From contig OY759271.1 in the NCBI GenBank assembly GCA_963662155.1, forward strand, positions 19,468,729 to 19,532,728: 64,000 nt of DNA, read 5' to 3'. The first letter of the stretch is position 1, and every line of letters starts with the position of its first letter. Below the pieces are notes generated by a model, which saw only the letters and a program-made list of their open reading frames with translations, ran no database searches and was not told the DNA's origin. This document shows positions 50,160 to 62,473 of this stretch, piece after piece. Source of the DNA: Lamellibrachia columna. Lineage: Eukaryota > Annelida > Polychaeta > Sabellida > Siboglinidae. The translations under genes and the position numbers were made by a program.

Positions 50160-51255
50160 AGTAGGGTACGGTAGCCTAGAGAAGAGTAGAGTATAGTAGA
50201 GTAGAGTAGAGTAGAGTAGAGTAGAGTAGAGTAGAGTAGAGTAGAGTAGAGTAGAGTAGAGTAGAGTTGAGTAGATAAGAGAAGAGAAGAGAAGAGTTGA
50301 GTAGAGTAGAGTAGAGTAGAGTAGAGTAGAGTAGAGTAGAGTAGAGAAGAGAAGAGAAGAGTAGAGTAGAGTAGAGTAGAGTAGAGTAGAGTAGAATACA
50401 GTAGAGTAGGGTACAGTAGCGTAGAGAAGAGAAGAGTAGAGTAGGGTAGGGTAGGGTAGGGTAGGGTAGGGTAGGGTAGGGTAGGGTAGGGTAGAGTAGA
50501 GTAGAGTAGCATAGAGAAGAGAAGAGTAGAGTAGAGTAGAGTAGAGTAGAGTAGAGTAGAGAAGAGAAGAGTAGAGTAGAGTAGATTAGAGTAGAGTAGA
50601 ATACAGTAGAGAAGGTTACAGTAGCGTAGAGAAGAGAAGAGTAGAGTAGGGTAGGGTAGGGTAGGGTAGGGTAGGGTAAGGTAGGATAGGGTAGAGTAGA
50701 GTAGAGTACAGTAGAGTAGGGTACAGTAGCGTAGAGAAGAGTAGAGTAGAGTAGAGTAGAGTAGAGTAGCGTAGAGAAGAGAAGAGAAGAGTAGAGTAGA
50801 GTAGAGTAGAGTAGAGTAGAGAAGAGAAGAGAAGAGTAGAGTAGAGTAGGGTAGAGTAGAGTAGAGTAGAGTAGGGTACAGTAGCGTAGAGAAGAGTAGA
50901 GTAGAGTAGAGTAGAGTAGCGTAGAGAAGAGAAGAGTAGAGTAGAGTAGAGTAGAGTAGCGTAGAGAAGAGAAGAGTAGAGTAGAGTAGAGTAGAGTAGA
51001 GTAGAGTAGAGTAGAGTAGAGTAGAGTAGAGTTGAGTAGAGTAGAGTAGAATACAGTAGAGTAGGGTACAGTAGCGTAGAGTAGAGAAGAGTAGAGTAGA
51101 GTAGAGTAGAGTAGAGAAGAGTAGAATAGAGTAGAGTAGAGTAGAGTAGAGTAGAGAAGAGAAGAGTAGAGTAGAGAAGAGTAGAGTAAAGTAGAGTAGA
51201 GTAGAGTAGAGTAGAGTAGAGTAGAGTAGAGTAGCGTAGAGTAGAGTAGGGTAGA
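50160..51255 (+). repeat. Internally deleted type I unit (1,095 bp)
   Basis: The start follows the standard unit through the GGGTA tract at 50,444-50,493 and the GCATA box. Near 50,560-50,600 it then jumps to the GAGAA GGTTA A box that in the neighbouring unit lies at 49,492. The B, B', C, GGATA-B and GGTTACGG-B boxes in between (about 1.2 kb) are missing. The remainder to the next B box at 51,269 is normal. Confidence 0.85.
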
Positions 51256-52223
51256 GTAGGGTACGGTAGCCTAGAGAAGAGTAGAGTATAGTAGAGTAGA
51301 GTAGAGTAGAGTAGAGTAGAGTAGAGTAGAGTAGAGTAGAGTAGAGTAGAGTAGAGTAGAGTTGAGTAGATAAGAGAAGAGAAGAGAAGAGTTGAGTAGA
51401 GTAGAGTAGAGTAGAGTAGAGTAGAGTAGAGTAGAGTAGAGAAGAGAAGAGAAGAGTAGAGTAGAGTAGAGTAGAGTAGAGTAGAGTAGAATACAGTAGA
51501 GTAGGGTACAGTAGCGTAGAGAAGAGAAGAGTAGAGTAGGGTAGGGTAGGGTAGGGTAGGGTAGGGTAGGGTAGGGTAGGGTAGGGTAGAGTAGAGTAGA
51601 GTAGCATAGAGAAGAGAAGAGTAGAGTAGAGTAGAGTAGAGTAGAGTAGAGTAGAGTAGAGTAGAATACAGTAGAGTAGGGTACAGTAGCATAGAATAGA
51701 GTAGAGTAGAGTAGAGTAGAGTAGAGTAGAGTAGAGTAGAGTAGAGTAGAGAAGAGTAGAGTAGAGTAGAGTAGAGTAGAGTAGAGTAGAGTAGAGTAGA
51801 GTAGAGTAGAGTAGAGTAGGGTAGAGTAGGGTACGGTAGCCTAGAGAAGAGTAGAGTAGAGTAGAGTAGAGTAGAGTAGAGTAGCGTAGAGAAGAGAAGA
51901 GAAGAGTAGAGTAGAGTAGTGTAGAGTAGGGTAGGGTAGCCTAGAGAAGAGTAGAGTAGAGTAGAGTAGAGTAGAGTAGAGAAGAGAAGAGAAGAGAAGA
52001 GTAGAGTAAAGTAGAGTAGAGTAGAGTAGAGTAGAGAAGAGAAGAGTAGAGTAGAGTAGAGTAGAGTAGATTAGAGTAGAGTAGAGTAGAGTAGAGTAGA
52101 GTAGAGTAGAGTAGAGTAGAGAAGAGTAGAGTAGAGTAGAGTAGAGTAGATTAGAGTAGAGTAGAGTAGAATACATTAGAGTAGATTACAGTAGCGTAGA
52201 GAAGAGAAGAGTAGAGTAGAGTA

Positions 52224-52278
52224 GGGTAGGGTAGGGTAGGGTAGGGTAGGGTAGGGTAGGGTAGGGTAGGGTAGGGTA
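52224..52278 (+). repeat. GGGTA tract, 11 units
   Basis: Eleven perfect units after the C box ending at 52,176. Confidence 0.92.
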
Positions 52279-54843
52279 GAGTAGAGTAGAGTAGAGTACA
52301 GTAGAGTAGGGTACAGTAGCGTAGAGAAGAGAAGAGTAGAGTAGATTAGAGTAGGGTAGAGTAGAGTAGAGTAGAGTAGAGTAGAATAGAGTAGAGTAGA
52401 GTAGAGTAGAGTAGAGAAGAGAAGAGTAGAGTAGAGTAGAGTAGAGTAGAGTAGGATAGAGTAGGGTACGGTAGCCTAGAGAAGAGTAGAGTAGAGTAGA
52501 GTAGAGTAGAGTAGCGTAGAGAAGAGAAGAGAAGAGTAGAGTAGAGTAGAGTAGAGTAGAGTAGAGTAGAGTAGAGAAGAGAAGAGTAGAGTAGAGTAGA
52601 GTAGAGTAGAGTAGAGTAGAGTAGAGTAGAGTAGAGTAGAGTAGGGTAGAGTAGGTTACGGTAGCCTAGAGAAGAGTAGAGTAGAGTAGAGTAGAGTAGA
52701 GTAGAGTAGAGTAGAGTAGAGTAGAGTAGAGTAGAGTAGAGAAGAGAAGAGAAGAGTAGAGTAGAGTAGAGTAGAGTAGAGTAGAGTAGAGTAGAGTAGA
52801 GTAGAGTAGAATAGAGAAGAGAAGAGTAGAGTAGAGTAGATTAGAGTAGAGTAGAATACAGTAGAGAAGGTTACAGTAGCGTAGAGAAGAGAAGAGTAGA
52901 GTAGGGTAGGGTAGGGTAGGGTAGGGTAGGGTAAGGTAGGATAGGGTAGAGTAGAGTAGAGTACAGTAGAGTAGGGTACAGTAGCGTAGAGAAGAGTAGA
53001 GTAGAGTAGAGTAGAGTAGAGTAGAGTAGAGTAGTGTAGAGTAGAGTAGAGTAGCGTAGAGAAGAGAAGAGTAGAGTAGAGTAGGGTAGAGTAGAGTAGA
53101 GTAGAGTAGAGTAGAGTAGAGTAGAGTAGAGTAGAGTAGAGTAGAGTAGAGTAGAGAAGAGTAGAGTAGAGTAGAATACAGTAGAGTAGGGTACAGTAGC
53201 GTAGAGTAGAGTAGAGTAGAGTAGAGTAGCATAGAGAAGAGAAGAGTAGAGTAGAGTAGAGTAGAGTAGAGTAGAGTAGAGTAGAGTAGAGTAGAGTAGA
53301 GTAGAGTAGAGTAGAGTAGAGTAGAGTAGGGTACAGTAGCATAGAGAAGAGTAGAGTAGAGTAGAGTAGAGTAGAGTAGCGTAGAGAAGAGAAGAGAAGA
53401 GTAGAGTAGAGTAGTGTAGAGAAGAATAGCGTAGAGAAGAGAAGAGAAGAGTAGAGTAGAGTAGAGTAGAGTAGAGTAGAGTAGAGTAGAGTAGAATACA
53501 GTAGAGTAGGGTACAGTAGCGTAGAGTAGAGTAGAATACAGTAGAGTAGGGTACAGTAGCGTAGAGTAGAGAAGAGTAGAGTAGAGTAGAGTAGAGTAGA
53601 GTAGAGTAGAGTAGAGTAGAGTAGAGTAGATAAGAGAAGAGAAGAGTTGAGTAGAGTAGAGTAGAGTAGAGTAGAGTAGAGTAGAGTAGAGTAGAGTAGA
53701 GTAGAGTAGAGTAGAGTAGAGAAGAGAAGAGAAGAGTAGAGTAGAGTAGAGTAGAATAGAGTAGAGTAGAATACAGTAGAGTAGGGTACAGTAGAAGAGA
53801 GAAGAGAAGAGAAGAGTAGAGTAGGGTAGAGAAGAGAAGAGTAGAGTAGGGTAGGGCAGGGTAGGATAGGGTAGGGTAGGGTAGGGTAGGGTAGAGTAGA
53901 GTAGCATAGAGAAGAGAAGAGAAGAGTAGAGTAGAGTAGAGTAGAGTAGAATAGAGTAGAGTAGAGTAGAGTAGAGTAGAATACAGTAGAGTAGGGTACA
54001 GTAGCATAGAATAGAGTAGAGTAGAGTAGAGTAGAGTAAAGTATAGTAGAGTAGAGAAGAGAAGAGTAGAGTAGAGTAGAGTAGAGTAGAGTAGAGTAGA
54101 GTAGGGTAGAGTAGGGTACGGTAGCCTAGAGAAGAGTAGAGTAGAGTAGAGTAGAGTAGAGTAGCGTAGAGAAGAGAAGAGAAGAGTAGAGTAGAGTAGT
54201 GTAGAGTAGAGCAGCGTAGAGAAGAGAAGAGAAGAGTAGAGTAGAGTAGAGTAGAGTAGAGTAGAATACAGTAGAGTAGGGTACAGTAGCGTAGAGTAGA
54301 GTAGAGTAGAGTAGAGTAGAGTAGAGTAGAGTAGAGTAGAGAAGAGAAGAGTAGAGTAGAGTAAAGTAGAGTAGAGTAGAGTAGAGTAGAGTAGAGTAGA
54401 GTAGAGTAGAGTAGAGTAGAGTAGAGTAGAGTAGAGTAGGGTAGAGTAGGGTACGGTAGCCTAGAGAAGAGTAGAGTAGAGTAGAGTAGAGTAGAGTAGA
54501 GTAGCGTAGAGAAGAGAAGAGAAGAGTAGAGTAGAGTAGTGTAGAGTAGGGTAGGGTAGCCTAGAGAAGAGTAGAGTAGAGTAGAGTAGAGTAGAGTAGA
54601 GAAGAGAAGAGAAGAGAAGAGTAGAGTAAAGTAGAGTAGAGTAGAGTAGAGTAGAGAAGAGAAGAGTAGAGTAGAGTAGAGTAGAGTAGATTAGAGTAGA
54701 GTAGAGTAGAGTAGAGTAGAGTAGAGTAGAGTAGAGTAGAGAAGAGTAGAGTAGAGTAGAGTAGAGTAGATTAGAGTAGAGTAGAGTAGAATACATTAGA
54801 GTAGATTACAGTAGCGTAGAGAAGAGAAGAGTAGAGTAGAGTA

Positions 54844-54913
54844 GGGTAGGGTAGGGTAGGGTAGGGTAGGGTAGGGTAGGGTAGGGTAGGGTAGGGTAGG
54901 GTAGGGTAGGGTA
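54844..54913 (+). repeat. GGGTA tract, 14 units
   Basis: Fourteen perfect units after the C box ending at 54,796. Confidence 0.92.
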
Positions 54914-57093
54914 GAGTAGAGTAGAGTAGAGTACAGTAGAGTAGGGTACAGTAGCGTAGAGAAGAGAAGAGTAGAGTAGATTAGAGTAGGGTAGAGTAGA
55001 GTAGAGTAGAGTAGAGTAGAATAGAGTAGAGTAGAGTAGAGTAGAGAAGAGAAGAGTAGAGTAGAGTAGAGTAGAGTAGAGTAGAGTAGGATAGAGTAGG
55101 GTACGGTAGCCTAGAGAAGAGTAGAGTAGAGTAGAGTAGAGTAGAGTAGAGTAGCGTAGAGAAGAGAAGAGAAGAGTAGAGTAGAGTAGAGTAGAGTAGA
55201 GTAGAGTAGAGAAGAGAAGAGTAGAGTAGAGTAGAGTAGAGTAGAATAGAGTAGAGTAGAGTAGAGTAGAGTAGAGTAGAGTAGGGTAGAGTAGGTTACG
55301 GTAGCCTAGAGAAGAGTAGAGTAGAGTAGAGTAGAGTAGAGTAGAGTAGAGTAGAGTAGAGTAGAGAAGAGAAGAGAAGAGAAGAGTAGAGTAGAGTAGA
55401 GTAGAGTAGAGTAGAGTAGAGTAGAGTAGAGTAGAGTAGAGTAGAGTAGAATAGAGAAGAGAAGAGTAGAGTAGAGTAGATTAGAGTAGAGTAGAATACA
55501 GTAGAGAAGGTTACAGTAGCGTAGAGAAGAGAAGAGTAGAGTAGGGTAGGGTAGGGTAGGGTAGGGTAGGGTAAGGTAGGATAGGGTAGAGTAGAGTAGA
55601 GTACAGTAGAGTAGGGTACAGTAGCGTAGAGAAGAGTAGAGTAGTGTAGAGTAGAGTAGAGTAGCGTAGAGAAGAGAAGAGTAGAGTAGAGTAGAGTAGA
55701 GTAGAGTAGAGAAGAGAAGAGAAGAGTAGAGTAGAGTAGGGTAGAGTAGAGTAGAGTAGAGTAGGGTACAGTAGCGTAGAGAAGAGTAGAGTAGAGTAGA
55801 GTAGAGTAGCGTAGAGAAGAGAAGAGTAGAGTAGAGTAGAGTAGAGTAGCGTAGAGAAGAGAAGAGTAGAGTAGAGTAGAGTAGAGTAGAGTAGAGTAGA
55901 GTAGAGTAGAGTAGAGTAGAGTAGAGTAGAGTAGAGTAGAGTTGAGTAGAGTAGAGTAGAATACAGTAGAGTAGGGTACAGTAGCGTAGAGTAGAGAAGA
56001 GTAGAGTAGAGTAGAGTAGAGTAGAGAAGAGTAGAATAGAGTAGAGTAGAGTAGAGTAGAGTAGAGTAGAGAAGAGAAGAGTAGAGTAGAGAAGAGTAGA
56101 GTAAAGTAGAGTAGAGTAGAGTAGAGTAGAGTAGAGTAGAGTAGAGTAGAGTAGAGTAGCGTAGAGTAGAGTAGGGTAGAGTAGGGTACGGTAGCCTAGA
56201 GAAGAGTAGAGTAGAGTAGAGTAGAGTAGAGTAGAGTAGAGTAGAGTAGAGTAGAGTAGAGTAGAGTAGAGTTGAGTAGATAAGAGAAGAGAAGAGAAGA
56301 GTTGAGTAGAGTAGAGTAGAGTAGAGTAGAGTAGAGTAGAGAAGAGAAGAGAAGAGTAGAGTAGAGTAGAGTAGAGTAGAGTAGAGTAGAATACAGTAGA
56401 GTAGGGTACAGTAGCGTAGAGAAGAGAAGAGTAGAGTAGGGTAGGGTAGGGTAGGGTAGGGTAGGGTAGCATAGATAAGAGAAGAGTAGAGTAGAGTAGA
56501 GTAGAGTAGAGTAGAGTAGAGTAGAGTAGAATACAGTAGAGTAGGGTACAGTAGCATAGAATAGAGTAGAGTAGAGTAGAGTAGAGTAGAGTAGAGTAGA
56601 GTAGAGTAGAGTAGAGAAGAGTAGAGTAGAGTAGAGTAGAGTAGAGTAGAGTAGAGTAGAGTAGAGTAGAGTAGAGTAGAGTAGGGTAGAGTAGGGTACG
56701 GTAGCCTAGAGAAGAGTAGTGTAGAGTAGAGTAGAGTAGAGTAGAGTAGAGTAGCGTAGAGAAGAGAAGAGAAGAGTAGAGTAGAGTAGTGTAGAGTAGG
56801 GTAGGGTAGCCTAGAGAAGAGTAGAGTAGAGTAGAGTAGAGTAGAGTAGAGAAGAGAAGAGAAGAGAAGAGTAGAGTAAAGTAGAGTAGAGTAGAGTAGA
56901 GTAGAGAAGAGAAGAGTAGAGTAGAGTAGAGTAGAGTAGATTAGAGTAGAGTAGAGTAGAGTAGAGAAGAGTAGAGTAGAGTAGAGTAGAGAAGAGTAGA
57001 GTAGAGTAGAGTAGAGTAGATTAGAGTAGAGTAGAGTAGAATACATTAGAGTAGATTACAGTAGCGTAGAGAAGAGAAGAGTAGAGTAGAGTA

Positions 57094-57158
57094 GGGTAGG
57101 GTAGGGTAGGGTAGGGTAGGGTAGGGTAGGGTAGGGTAGGGTAGGGTAGGGTAGGGTA
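57094..57158 (+). repeat. GGGTA tract, 13 units
   Basis: Thirteen perfect units after the C box ending at 57,046. Confidence 0.92.
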
Positions 57159-59048
57159 GAGTAGAGTAGAGTAGAGTAGAGTACAGTAGAGTAGGGTACA
57201 GTAGCGTAGAGAAGAGAAGAGTAGAGTAGATTAGAGTAGGGTAGAGTAGAGTAGAGTAGAGTAGAGTAGAATAGAGTAGAGTAGAGTAGAGTAGAGAAGA
57301 GAAGAGTAGAGTAGAGTAGAGTAGAGTAGAGTAGAGTAGGATAGAGTAGGGTACGGTAGCCTAGAGAAGAGTAGAGTAGAGTAGAGTAGAGTAGAGTAGA
57401 GTAGCGTAGAGAAGAGAAGAGAAGAGTAGAGTAGAGTAGAGTAGAGTAGAGTAGAGTAGAGAAGAGAAGAGTAGAGTAGAGTAGAGTAGAGTAGAGTAGA
57501 GTAGAGTAGAGTAGAGTAGAGTAGAGTAGGGTAGAGTAGGTTACGGTAGCCTAGAGAAGAGTAGAGTAGAGTAGAGTAGAGTAGAGTAGAGTAGAGTAGA
57601 GTAGAGTAGAGAAGAGAAGAGAAGAGAAGAGTAGAGTAGAGTAGAGTAGAGTAGAGTAGAGTAGAGTAGAGTAGAGTAGAATAGAGAAGAGAAGAGTAGA
57701 GTAGAGTAGATTAGAGTAGAGTAGAATACAGTAGAGAAGGTTACAGTAGCGTAGAGAAGAGAAGAGTAGAGTAGGGTAGGGTAGGGTAGGGTAGGGTAGG
57801 GTAAGGTAGGATAGGGTAGAGTAGAGTAGAGTACAGTAGAGTAGGGTACAGTAGCGTAGAGAAGAGTAGAGTAGAGTAGAGTAGAGTAGAGTAGAGTAGA
57901 GTAGTGTAGAGTAGAGTAGAGTAGCATAGAGAAGAGAAGAGTAGAGTAGAGTAGGGTAGAGTAGAGTAGAGTAGAGTAGAGTAGAGTAGAGTAGAGTAGA
58001 GTAGAGTAGAGTAGAGTAGAGTAGAGTAGAGAAGAGTAGAGTAGAGTAGAATACAGTAGAGTAGGGTACAGTAGCGTAGAGTAGAGTAGAGTAGAGTAGA
58101 GTAGCATAGAGAAGAGAAGAGTAGAGTAGAGTAGAGTAGAGTAGAGTAGAGTAGAGTAGAGTAGAGTAGAGTAGAGTAGAGTAGAGTAGAGTAGAGTAGA
58201 GTAGAGTAGAGTAGGGTACAGTAGCATAGAGAAGAGTAGAGTAGAGTAGAGTAGAGTAGAGTAGCGTAGAGAAGAGAAGAGAAGAGTAGAGTAGAGTAGT
58301 GTAGAGAAGAATAGCGTAGAGAAGAGAAGAGAAGAGTAGAGTAGAGTAGAGTAGAGTAGAGTAGAGTAGAGTAGAGTAGAATACAGTAGAGTAGGGTACA
58401 GTAGCGTAGAGTAGAGTAGAGTAGAGTAGAGTAGAGTAGCGTAGAGAAGAGAAGAGTAGAGTAGAGTAGAGTAGAGTAGAGTAGAATAGAGTAGAGTAGA
58501 GTAGAGTAGAGTAGAGTAGAGTAGGGTACAGTAGCGTAGAGAAGAGTAGAGTAGAGTAGAGTAGAGTAGAGTAGCGTAGAGAAGAGAAGAGTAGAGTAGA
58601 GTAGAGTAGAGTAGAGTAGAGTAGCGTAGAGAAGAGAAGAGTAGAGTAGAGTAGAGTAGAGTAGAGTAGAGTAGAGTAGAGTAGAGTAGAGTAGGGTAGA
58701 GTAGAGTAGAGTAGAGTTGAGTAGAGTAGAGTAGAATACAGTAGAGTAGGGTACAGTAGCGTAGAGTAGAGAAGAGTAGAGTAGAGTAGAGTAGAGTAGA
58801 GTAGAGTAGAGTAGAGTAGAGTAGAGTAGAGTAGATAAGAGAAGAGAAGAGTTGAGTAGAGTAGAGTAGAGTAGAGTAGAGTAGAGTAGAGTAGAGTAGA
58901 GTAGAGTAGAGTAGAGTAGAGAAGAGAAGAGAAGAGTAGAGTAGAGTAGAGTAGAATAGAGTAGAGTAGAATACAGTAGAGTAGGGTACAGTAGAAGAGA
59001 GAAGAGAAGAGAAGAGTAGAGTAGGGTAGAGAAGAGAAGAGTAGAGTA

Positions 59049-59118
59049 GGGTAGGGCAGGGTAGGATAGGGTAGGGTAGGGTAGGGTAGGGTAGGGTAGG
59101 GTAGGGTAGGGTAGGGTA
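59049..59118 (+). repeat. GGGTA tract, 14 units with GGGCA and GGATA variants
   Basis: The tract sits in the long type I ending. The second unit is GGGCA and the fourth GGATA; the same two variants in the same places occur at 53,849-53,893 in the earlier long ending, which is five units shorter. The copies differ by expansion of the pure 3' part. Confidence 0.9.
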
Positions 59119-62100
59119 GAGTAGAGTAGCATAGAGAAGAGAAGAGAAGGGTAGAGTAGAGTAGAGTAGAGTAGAATAGAGTAGAGTAGAGTAGAGTAGA
59201 GTAGAATACAGTAGAGTAGGGTACAGTAGCATAGAATAGAGTAGAGTAGAGTAGAGTAGAGTAGAGTATAGTAGAGTAGAGAAGAGAAGAGTAGAGTAGA
59301 GTAGAGTAGAGTAGAGTAGAGTAGAGTAGGGTAGAGTAGGGTACGGTAGCCTAGATAAGAGTAGAGTAGAGTAGAGTAGAGTAGAGTAGCGTAGAGAAGA
59401 GAAGAGAAGAGTAGAGTAGAGTAGTGTAGAGTAGAGCAGCGTAGAGAAGAGAAGAGAAGAGTAGAGTAGAGTAGAGTAGAGTAGAGTAGAATACAGTAGA
59501 GTAGGGTACAGTAGCGTAGAGTAGAGTAGAGTAGAGTAGAGTAGAGTAGAGTAGATTAGAGTAGAGAAGAGAAGAGTAGAGTAGAGTAGAGTAGAGTAGA
59601 GTAGAGTAGAGTAGAGTAGAGTAGAGTAGAGTAGTGTAGAGTAGGGTACGGTAGCCTAGAGAAGAGTAGAGTAGAATAGAGTAGAGTAGAGTAGAGTAGA
59701 GTAGTGTAGAGTAGAGTAGAGTAGAGAAGAGAAGAGAAGAGAAGAGAAGAGTTGAGTAGAGTAGAGTAGAGTAGAGTAGAGTAGAGTAGAGTAGAGTAGA
59801 GAAGAGTAGAGTAGAGTAGAGTAGAGTAGAGTAGAGTAGAGTAGAGTAGCGTAGAGAAGAGAAGAGAAGAGTAGAGTAGAGTAGAGTAGAGTAGAGTAGA
59901 GTAGTGTAGAGTAGAGTAGAGTAGTGTAGAGTAGAATACAGTAGAGTAGGGTACAGTAGCATGGAGTAGAGAAGAGAAGAGTAGAGTAGAGTAGAGTAGA
60001 GTAGAGTAGAGTAGAGAAGAGAAGAGTAGAGTAGAGTAGAGTAGAGTAGAGTAGAGTAGAGTAGAGTAGAGTAGAGTAGAGTAGAGTAGAGTAGAATACA
60101 GTAGAGTAGGGTACAGTAGCGTAGAGTAGAGTATAGTAGAGTAAAGTAGCGTAGAGAAGAGAAGAGTAGAGTAGAGTAGAGTAGAGTAGAGTAGAATACA
60201 GTAGAGTTGGGTACAGTAGCGTAGAGAAGAGAAGAGTAGAGTAGGGTAGGGTAGAGTAGGGTAGGGTAGGGTAGGGTAGGGTAGAGTAGAGTAGAGTAGC
60301 GTAGAGAAGAGAAGAGAAGAGTAGAGTAGAGTAGAGTAGAGTAGAGTAGAGTAGAGTAGAGTAGAATACAGTAGAGTAGGGTACAGTAGCATAGAGTAGA
60401 GTAGAGTAGAGTAGAGTAGAGTAGAGTAGAGTAGAGTAGAGAAGAGAAGATTAGAGTAGAGTAGAGTAGAGAAGAGAAGAGAAGAGAAGAGTAGAGTAGA
60501 GTAGAGTAGAGTAGAGTAGAGTAGAGTAGAGTAGAGTAGAGTAGAGAAGAGAAGAGTAGAGTAGAGTAGAGTAGAGTAGAGTAGAGTAGAGTAGAATACA
60601 TTAGAGTAGATTACAGTAGCGTAGAGAAGAGAAGAGTAGAGTAGGGTAGGGTAGGGTAGGGTAGGGTAGGGTAGGGTAGAGTAGAGTAGAGTAGAGTAGA
60701 GTATAGTAGAGTAGAGTAGAGTAGAGTAGAGTAGAGTAGGGTAGAGTAGGGTACGGTAGCCTAGAGAAGAGTAGAGTAGAGTAGAGTAGCGTAGAGAAGA
60801 GAAGAGTAGAGTAGAGTAGAGTAGTGTAGAGTAGAGTAGAGTAGAGTAGAGTAGATTAGAGTAGAGTAGAGTAGAGTAGAGTAGAGTAGAATACAGTAGA
60901 GTAGGGTACAGTAGCGTAGAGTAGAGTAGAGTAGAGTATAGTAGCGTAGAGAAGAGAAGAGAAGAGTAAAGTAGCGTAGAGAAGAGAAGAGAAGAGTAGA
61001 GTAGAGTAGAGTAGAGTAGAGTAGAGTAGAGTAGAGTAGAGTAGAGTAGCGTAGAGAAGAGAAGAGAAGAGTAGAGTAGAGTAGAGTAGAGTAGAGTAGA
61101 GTAGAGTAGTGTAGAGTAGAGTAGAGTAGTGTAGAGTAGAATACAGTAGAGTAGGGTACAGTAGCATGGAGTAGAGAAGAGAAGAGTAGAGTAGAGTAGA
61201 GTAGAGTAGAGTAGAGAAGAGAAGAGTAGAGTAGAGTAGAGTAGAGTAGAGTAGAGTAGAGTAGAGTAGAGTAGAGTAGAGTAGAGTAGAATACAGTAGA
61301 GTAGGGTACAGTAGCGTAGAGTAGAGTATAGTAGAGTAAAGTAGCGTAGAGAAGAGAAGAGTAGAGTAGAGTAGAGTAGAGTAGAATACAGTAGAGTTGG
61401 GTACAGTAGCGTAGAGAAGAGAAGAGTAGAGTAGGGTAGGATAGAGTAGGGTAGGGTAGGGTAGGGTAGAGTAGAGTAGAGTAGCGTAGAGAAGAGAAGA
61501 GAAGAGTAGAGTAGAGTAGAGTAGAGTAGAGTAGAGTAGAGTAGAGTATGGTAGGATAGAGTAGGGTAGGGTAGGGTAGAGTAGAGTAGAGTAGCGTAGA
61601 GAAGAGAAGAGAAGAGTAGAGTAGAGTAGAGTAGAGTAGAGTAGAGTAGAGTAGAGTAGAGTAGAATACAGTAGAGTAGGGTACAGTAGCATAGAGTAGA
61701 GTAGAGTAGAGTAGAGTAGAGTAGAGTAGAGAAGAGAAGATTAGAGTAGAGTAGAGTAGAGTAGAGTAGAGTAGAGTAGAGTAGAGAAGAGAAGAGAAGA
61801 GAAGAGTAGAGTAGAGTAGAGTAGAGTAGAGTAGAGTAGAGTAGAGTAGAGAAGAGAAGAGTAGAGTAGATTAGAGTAGAGTAGAGTAGAATACATTAGA
61901 GTAGATAACAGTAGCGTAGAGAAGAGAAGAGTAGAGTAGGGTAGGGTAGGGTAGGGTAGGGTAGGGTAGAGTAGAGTAGAGTAGAGTAGAGTAGAGTAGA
62001 GTAGAGTAGAGTAGAGTAGAGTAGAGTAGAGTAGAGTAGGGTAGAGTAGGGTACGGTAGCCTAGAGAAGAGTAGAGTAGAGTAGAGTAGCGTAGAGAAGA

Positions 62101-62423
62101 GAAGAGTAGAGTAGAGTAGAGTAGAGTAGAGTAGAGTAGAGTAGAGTAGAGTAGAGTAGATTAGAGTAGAGTAGAGTAGAGTAGAGTAGAGTAGAGTAGA
62201 ATACAGTAGAGTAGTGTACAGTAGCGTAGAGTAGAGTAGAGTAGAGTAAAGTAGCGTAGAGAAGAGAAGAGAAGAGTAAAGTAGCGTAGAGAAGAGAAGA
62301 GAAGAGTAGAGTAGAGTAGAGTAGAGTAGAGTAGAGTAGAGTAGAGTAGAGTAGAGTAGAGTAGAGTAGAGTAGAATACAGTAGAGTTGGGTACAGTAGC
62401 GTAGAGAAGAGAAGAGTAGAGTA

Positions 62424-62473
62424 GGGTAGGGTAGGGTAGGGTAGGGTAGGGTAGGGTAGGGTAGGGTAGGGTA
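62424..62473 (+). repeat. GGGTA tract, 10 units
   Basis: Ten perfect units in the a-type unit of block 3, after a type II A box. Confidence 0.9.

Larger units (their letters stand above)
47201..59600 (+). repeat. Type I HOR block 2
   Basis: B boxes at 47,874, 48,474, 48,574, 49,109, 49,304 and 50,174 reproduce the type I signature (600-100-535-195-870; 2,300 bp). Further units start at 50,174 (only 1,095 bp, internally deleted), 51,269 (2,855 bp, long ending), 54,124 (2,070 bp) and 56,194 (3,155 bp, long ending to 59,349). The long endings carry GTAGTGTAGAGAAGAATAGCG (about 53,412 and 58,299) and GTAGAAGAGAGAAGAG (53,791 and 58,991). C boxes end at 48,806, 52,176, 54,796 and 57,046. No GAGTT GGGTA A box was found in these 12 kb. 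Confidence 0.88.
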
